Positions 60,659 to 64,000 of a stretch of 64,000 bases of DNA are shown here, piece after piece; position 1 is the first letter of the stretch; each line of letters opens with the position of its first letter. Location of the stretch: contig NZ_JAUHLN010000004.1 of the NCBI RefSeq assembly GCF_030412265.1, positions 62,001 through 126,000 of the forward strand. The letters are read 5' to 3'. The position numbers were made by a program, and so were the translations under genes. Under the pieces are notes generated by a model. It searched no databases, was not told the DNA's origin, and was given only the letters and a program-made list of their open reading frames with translations. This DNA comes from Fictibacillus terranigra (lineage in GTDB: Bacteria > Bacillota > Bacilli > Bacillales > Fictibacillaceae).

Positions 60659-61066
60659 ATGGCAAGGATACAAGAATCGAATTTCGGGGCTACTCCGTTT
60701 CAAAAACTGTTAGGGCATAGCCCGGAGATCATGGACTCATGGAGCCGTTTAGGGGAGGTTTTGGGGAAGGATGTGAGGCTTTCCTCCGAGCTGAAAGAGC
60801 AGGTGAGAAGGGCATTAGCCCAGGAAAATGGCTGTGAGTACTGCAAAGCAAAAGGAAAGCCTGAACCGCATCTATTTGATGAGAAAACATCGATTGCCAT
60901 CGGTTTTACCGAGGTGTTCCTGAAGACGAAAGGAGATCTGCCGGATTCCATTTTCCATGTCTTGAGAGAATCATTCTCTGATGAAGAGATCAGTGAGCTT
61001 TGTGCGTTCATGGCGTTTACAACCGCCTCACAATATTTTGGAGCGATGATGAAATTGGAAGCTTAA
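60659..61066 (+). CDS. Carboxymuconolactone decarboxylase/AhpD-like protein (135 aa)
   Basis: An all-helical AhpD-like fold with the redox-active CxxC in ENGCEYCKAKG (about residues 58-61) and a downstream FSDEEISELCAFMAFTTASQYFG segment. ATG 60659 follows AAGGAGG. Members relay electrons to peroxidases or act as small decarboxylases; the CxxC favours a thiol-redox role. It shares a promoter region with the divergent Lrp-type regulator. Confidence 0.8.
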   Translation: MARIQESNFGATPFQKLLGHSPEIMDSWSRLGEVLGKDVRLSSELKEQVRRALAQENGCEYCKAKGKPEPHLFDEKTSIAIGFTEVFLKTKGDLPDSIFHVLRESFSDEEISELCAFMAFTTASQYFGAMMKLEA

Positions 61067-61104
61067 AATGTAAACTCTCAATCGAAAAGGTAAACCCCTT
61101 CATC

Positions 61105-61254
61105 ATGTCGAACCAGCAAAGGAAAGATCTTAAATTACAGGGGATGAATATACAGTTTTCGATTGTTGAACTTTATGAAAAATGCGGATTTGTTAAGCAA
61201 ATGGCGTTCAATAACGGAAGAACCGATTTCTTTGCGATGATCAAATCCGTATAG
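61105..61254 (+). pseudogene. C-terminal fragment, possibly of a GNAT acetyltransferase
   Basis: About 49 codons ending at 61254, containing IVELYEKCGFVKQMAF, which resembles the last helix and strand of GNAT proteins (LYEKxGF). No ribosome site precedes the ATG and there is no acetyl-CoA-binding motif, so it is probably a relic. Confidence 0.35.
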
Positions 61255-61323
61255 TGCAAGGATAAGAGTTGCTTCGGCAGCTCTTTTTCTTCATGTTATA
61301 CTGTTAAAAAAAGGAGTGGTGAC

Positions 61324-61629
61324 ATGATATTGGAAGCGGTTATGCTGCAGGTGAAGCAAGGCATGGAGGAGGAATATGAAGAAGCGTTTCGTCAGGCCTC
61401 AACGATCATTTCGTCTATGAAAGGCTACATTTCACACGAACTGCAGCGCTGCATAGAAGTTAATGGCAAATATTTATTGCTGGTGAAGTGGGAAACATTA
61501 GAGGATCATACCGTTGGGTTCAGGCAATCGAGTGAGTATCAAGAATGGAAGCATCAGCTGCACGATTTCTATGACCCCTTTCCAACCGTTGAACATTTTG
61601 AAAACGTGCCTTTAGAAGAGATGGGCTGA
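61324..61629 (+). CDS. Antibiotic-biosynthesis monooxygenase (ABM) domain protein (101 aa)
   Basis: A dimeric ferredoxin-like ABM fold: ILEAVMLQVKQGMEEEYEEAFRQASTII, GYISHELQRCIEVNGKYLLLVKWETLEDHTVGFRQSSEYQEW, then LHDFYDPFPTVEHFE. AAAAGGAG precedes the ATG. The downstream hydrolase starts 5 nt after its stop, so they form one operon. Related proteins degrade haem or oxidise quinol-like compounds; no cofactor site can be confirmed. Confidence 0.8.
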   Translation: MILEAVMLQVKQGMEEEYEEAFRQASTIISSMKGYISHELQRCIEVNGKYLLLVKWETLEDHTVGFRQSSEYQEWKHQLHDFYDPFPTVEHFENVPLEEMG

Positions 61630-61634
61630 TCCGT

Positions 61635-62393
61635 ATGGAATATGCGATAACACTTGAAGTCAAGGGATTAACACTGCGCGGGATGGCTCATAAGCCAGTA
61701 TCAGACGGTCCTGTAAAAGTGCCCGTGGCTATTCTGTTTCACGGATTTACTGGATCGAAAATAGATGGCCACTTCTTATGGGTGCGCTTTTCCCGTGAGC
61801 TGGCAAAACAGGGAATTGGCTGTGTGAGGTTTGACTTTTCCGGTTCAGGAGAAAGTGGCGGTTCTTTTTCAGAGATGACATTTAGCGGCGAGGTACATGA
61901 GGGCAAGGAGATCGTGAATTTCGTAAAAGGAATGGACTGGGCAGATCCAGAAAGAATGATGTTAGTGGGGCACAGTATGGGCGGTGCAGTTGCTGTCCAA
62001 GTAGCGAAAGAAATTCCGGATAACATACATAAAGTGTGCTTATGGGCGCCAGTCGGCAACATGAATAAGCTGGCCGCTTCTTACTTTGAAAAGCACCCCA
62101 AGCTTCCGAATGGGAATGTTGATCTAGACGGACTCGAGCTGGGCCGCGGATTTTATGAAGACTTAAAGGGCCGCGATCTCTATCACGATATCACAGCATA
62201 TACGAATCCGGTCATGATCATCCATGGAACAGATGACCAGACGGTTCCGCATGAATACGGACAAAAGTATTACGATGCTTATTTAAACAACGATCGCGGG
62301 ATTCATTTAATGGAGGATGTTAACCATGTATTCTCCAGATTAAGCTGGATCGAGGAGCTATTTGGTCACAGTATTCGATTTCTGAAAAAATAG
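61635..62393 (+). CDS. Alpha/beta hydrolase, cinnamoyl/feruloyl esterase-like (252 aa)
   Basis: An alpha/beta hydrolase with oxyanion stretch LFHGFTGSK, nucleophile elbow GHSMGGAVA (Ser), acid in IIHGTDDQTVP and catalytic His in VNHVFSR. The pattern FDFSGSGESGG and the size fit serine esterases of the cinnamoyl-esterase type (Est1E/LJ0536-like). It follows the ABM gene by 5 nt. The ester cleaved is unknown; it is intracellular, as no signal peptide is present. Confidence 0.82.
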   Translation: MEYAITLEVKGLTLRGMAHKPVSDGPVKVPVAILFHGFTGSKIDGHFLWVRFSRELAKQGIGCVRFDFSGSGESGGSFSEMTFSGEVHEGKEIVNFVKGMDWADPERMMLVGHSMGGAVAVQVAKEIPDNIHKVCLWAPVGNMNKLAASYFEKHPKLPNGNVDLDGLELGRGFYEDLKGRDLYHDITAYTNPVMIIHGTDDQTVPHEYGQKYYDAYLNNDRGIHLMEDVNHVFSRLSWIEELFGHSIRFLKK

Positions 62394-62434
62394 AGCTTTC
62401 TAAACAGGATTTTATAGAACTGAAGGTGGAAAAG

Positions 62435-63334
62435 TTGAACGCTAAGGCTTTCATTATGGCATTCATTACGATTATCATTTGGGGATCAACATTTGCGGCG
62501 ATCCGAGCGGGTCTGCATGGCGGCTATTCGGCGGGCCACTTAGTTCTCACCCGTTACTTCATCGCATCCAGTGTTTTTATCCTTTACGCCTTGTGGCCGG
62601 GGGTGAAATTTCGGCTGCCGAAAAAAGAAGACCTTTTTAGGCTTCTTCTGCTTGGATGGGTCGGCATCAGCATTTATCATATCGGAGTAACATTTGGTGA
62701 GCAGACCATTTCCGCAGGAACAGCCGGCATGCTGATTGGAGCAGCGCCTGTCTTTACAGCGCTGATCGCAGTTTTTGTGCTCAAAGAGCGGTTGGGGAGG
62801 TTCGGATGGATCGGCCTTGGCATCGGTTTGGCGGGAGTGGTATTGATTACACTGGGGACTGCAGGCCCGTCCCTGACCATTTCCAGAGGAGCCCTTTTAG
62901 TTTTGATGGCTGCTGTAGCCACGTCTGTCTTTTTTGTTTATCAAAAACCGTTCTTTCAGCGGTATACCCCCATTGAATTAACGGCGTTTGTGACGTGGGC
63001 AGGTACGATTCCATTTTTCTGGTTCTCTCCGGGACTCTTTGATTCGATACAGCACGCCACCATGGAGGCTCATCTTTGTGCGATTTATGCAGGAGTCTTT
63101 CCGGCAGCCATTGCTTATGTCACGTGGGCGATCGCTCTTTCATCAGGTAATGCCAGCTCTGTGGCCAGCATGATCTACTTGGAACCGGCTGTCGCGATAT
63201 TGACAGCGTGGATCTGGCTGAACGAGTGGCCGAGCACCCTTTCGCTTATCGGCGGATTGGTTGCAATATCGGGTGTTCTTGTTGTTAATGTCCTGGATAA
63301 GAAGCCATTGAAAGTGAAAAAGAAGACAGCATGA
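62435..63334 (+). CDS. EamA/DMT-family transporter (299 aa)
   Basis: Ten predicted helices in two EamA repeats: AFITIIIWGSTFAAIRAGL starts the first, and LLVLMAAVATSVFFVYQKPF the second, ending with MIYLEPAVAILTAWIWLNE and GGLVAISGVLVV. TTG 62435 is 5 nt after AAGGTGG; the GTG at 62426 lies within that ribosome site. Probably exports metabolites or amino acids. It starts 41 nt after the esterase and may belong to the same transcript. Confidence 0.82.
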   Translation: MNAKAFIMAFITIIIWGSTFAAIRAGLHGGYSAGHLVLTRYFIASSVFILYALWPGVKFRLPKKEDLFRLLLLGWVGISIYHIGVTFGEQTISAGTAGMLIGAAPVFTALIAVFVLKERLGRFGWIGLGIGLAGVVLITLGTAGPSLTISRGALLVLMAAVATSVFFVYQKPFFQRYTPIELTAFVTWAGTIPFFWFSPGLFDSIQHATMEAHLCAIYAGVFPAAIAYVTWAIALSSGNASSVASMIYLEPAVAILTAWIWLNEWPSTLSLIGGLVAISGVLVVNVLDKKPLKVKKKTA

Positions 63335-63361
63335 TGTGGAATTATGGGTGGAGGTGATGAT

Positions 63362-63832
63362 GTGATACTGATCAGTGCTTGCTTAGCTGGTTCAGAGGTA
63401 AGGTACAATGGCACCCATTGTCTTAATACAAAAATCAGGAAACTAATAGAAGAGAATAAGGCCGTAACTATATGTCCCGAGTTGCTTGGCGGTCTTCCAA
63501 CACCGAGAGAACCAGCAGAAATAGTTGGCGGGCATGGAGAACACGTTCTTGATGGTAAAGCGAGGGTGCATGAGAAATCAGGAAGAGACGTTACAGAACT
63601 GTACATAAAAGGAGCAAATGCTGCGCTTGAAAAAGCCAGAGAGCTGAAAGCTGATACGGTCGTCCTCAAGGAGTTCAGTCCTTCCTGTGGAAGCAGGTTC
63701 ATCTATAACGGTGAATTTAAAGGAGCAAAAATAGCGGGAAATGGTGTGACAGCAGCACTTCTGCAAAGAAACGGCATTCAAGTGCTGTCAGAAGATGACT
63801 TTCTTAACCGGATCCAATCATTTGATTATTAG
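63362..63832 (+). CDS. DUF523 family protein (156 aa)
   Basis: The N-terminal ILISACLAGSEVRYNGTHC, then CPELLGGLPTPREPAEI and VLKEFSPSCGSRFIYNG, are the conserved Cys-containing blocks of DUF523 (YbbK-like). Three conserved Cys suggest a metal or iron-sulfur site. GTG 63362 lies 7 nt after GGAGG; the upstream ATG 63344 has no such site. Function of the family is not established. Confidence 0.8.
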   Translation: MILISACLAGSEVRYNGTHCLNTKIRKLIEENKAVTICPELLGGLPTPREPAEIVGGHGEHVLDGKARVHEKSGRDVTELYIKGANAALEKARELKADTVVLKEFSPSCGSRFIYNGEFKGAKIAGNGVTAALLQRNGIQVLSEDDFLNRIQSFDY

Positions 63833-63913
63833 GCTCTTCTCGTATAATCTTACTCTTAACGATTACTTAAAGTAAGTTTTCTCAAACAATAAGAGGTTAA
63901 GGGAGGAATCCAA

Positions 63914-64000
63914 TTGAGTCAAATTTCTAAGCTTGTTGAACCTGTAACCATTGGTGCATGGAACTTAAGAACAAGAACAGCAATGGCGCCTATGACACGG
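63914..64000 (+). CDS. Old yellow enzyme-like NADH:flavin oxidoreductase, cut by window edge
   Basis: TTG 63914 follows GGGAGGA and begins a frame of 29 codons to the window end. It reads SKLVEPVTIGAWNLRTRTAMAPMTR, the N-terminal strand and conserved APMTR of OYE-family FMN oxidoreductases. It reduces activated alkenes with NAD(P)H in known members. The rest is outside the window. Confidence 0.78.
   Translation, partial: MSQISKLVEPVTIGAWNLRTRTAMAPMTR

Overview
The window looks like the chromosome of a Gram-positive, spore-forming member of the Bacillaceae. Supporting signs are strong AAGGAGG-type ribosome sites with frequent TTG/GTG starts, an S-box (SAM-I) riboswitch on a metNIQ operon, a T-box on brnQ, a KinB-like sensor kinase, an RsbR-type STAS protein and a truncated YkyB-family gene. 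I cannot name the genus from the sequence alone.

Layout. 0-2.2 kb: a helix-turn-helix regulator (cut by the window edge), an effector-binding protein, an uncharacterised protein and a DoxX-like membrane protein. 2.2-2.9 kb: a broken LysR gene. 2.9-14.95 kb: a visibly AT-rich genome-defence island. It holds a ComEC-like metallo-beta-lactamase hydrolase, an ABC ATPase relic, a short HEPN-like ORF, a GmrSD-type DUF262/DUF1524 restriction enzyme, a four-helix membrane protein paired with a DGQHR-domain protein, a Dam-type adenine methyltransferase, and an McrB/McrC-like pair converging on it. The island is bounded by truncated genes on both sides. 14.95-18.95 kb: a decaying sugar-utilisation cluster (lacI and fucP fragments, frameshifted DUF4432, intact ribokinase, and a second ribokinase tail). 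19.0-22.5 kb: a gntR-DUF2848-nitrilase-MFS operon. 22.7-32.4 kb: housekeeping and accessory genes, including PQQ-type dehydrogenase, sensor kinase, MetE-like methyltransferase, T-box-brnQ, and a divergent Rrf2 regulator/NmrA oxidoreductase pair with matching operators. 32.5-36 kb: a serine-repeat protein, then a LacI-controlled rpiB-like/MFS operon with three near-identical operators. 36-42.2 kb: AraC-GyrI regulator, CPA1 antiporter, S-box-metNIQ. 42.3-48.7 kb: frameshifted MerR-TipAS gene and a LysR/M20/YfcC/M28 peptide-scavenging cluster. 49-64 kb: small stress, cell-wall and detoxification genes mixed with gene relics, including two chloramphenicol acetyltransferase remnants, one still carrying a cat-86-like attenuator leader.

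Two themes stand out. First, the island holds at least three separable restriction or defence modules, of which the membrane protein + DGQHR pair and the methyltransferase/McrBC-like convergent set are the best candidates for poorly described systems. Second, about a dozen genes are truncated or frameshifted, and two intact genes are followed by a diverged copy of a homologue's 3' end. This indicates repeated recombination and decay, although some single-base frameshifts could be sequencing errors.
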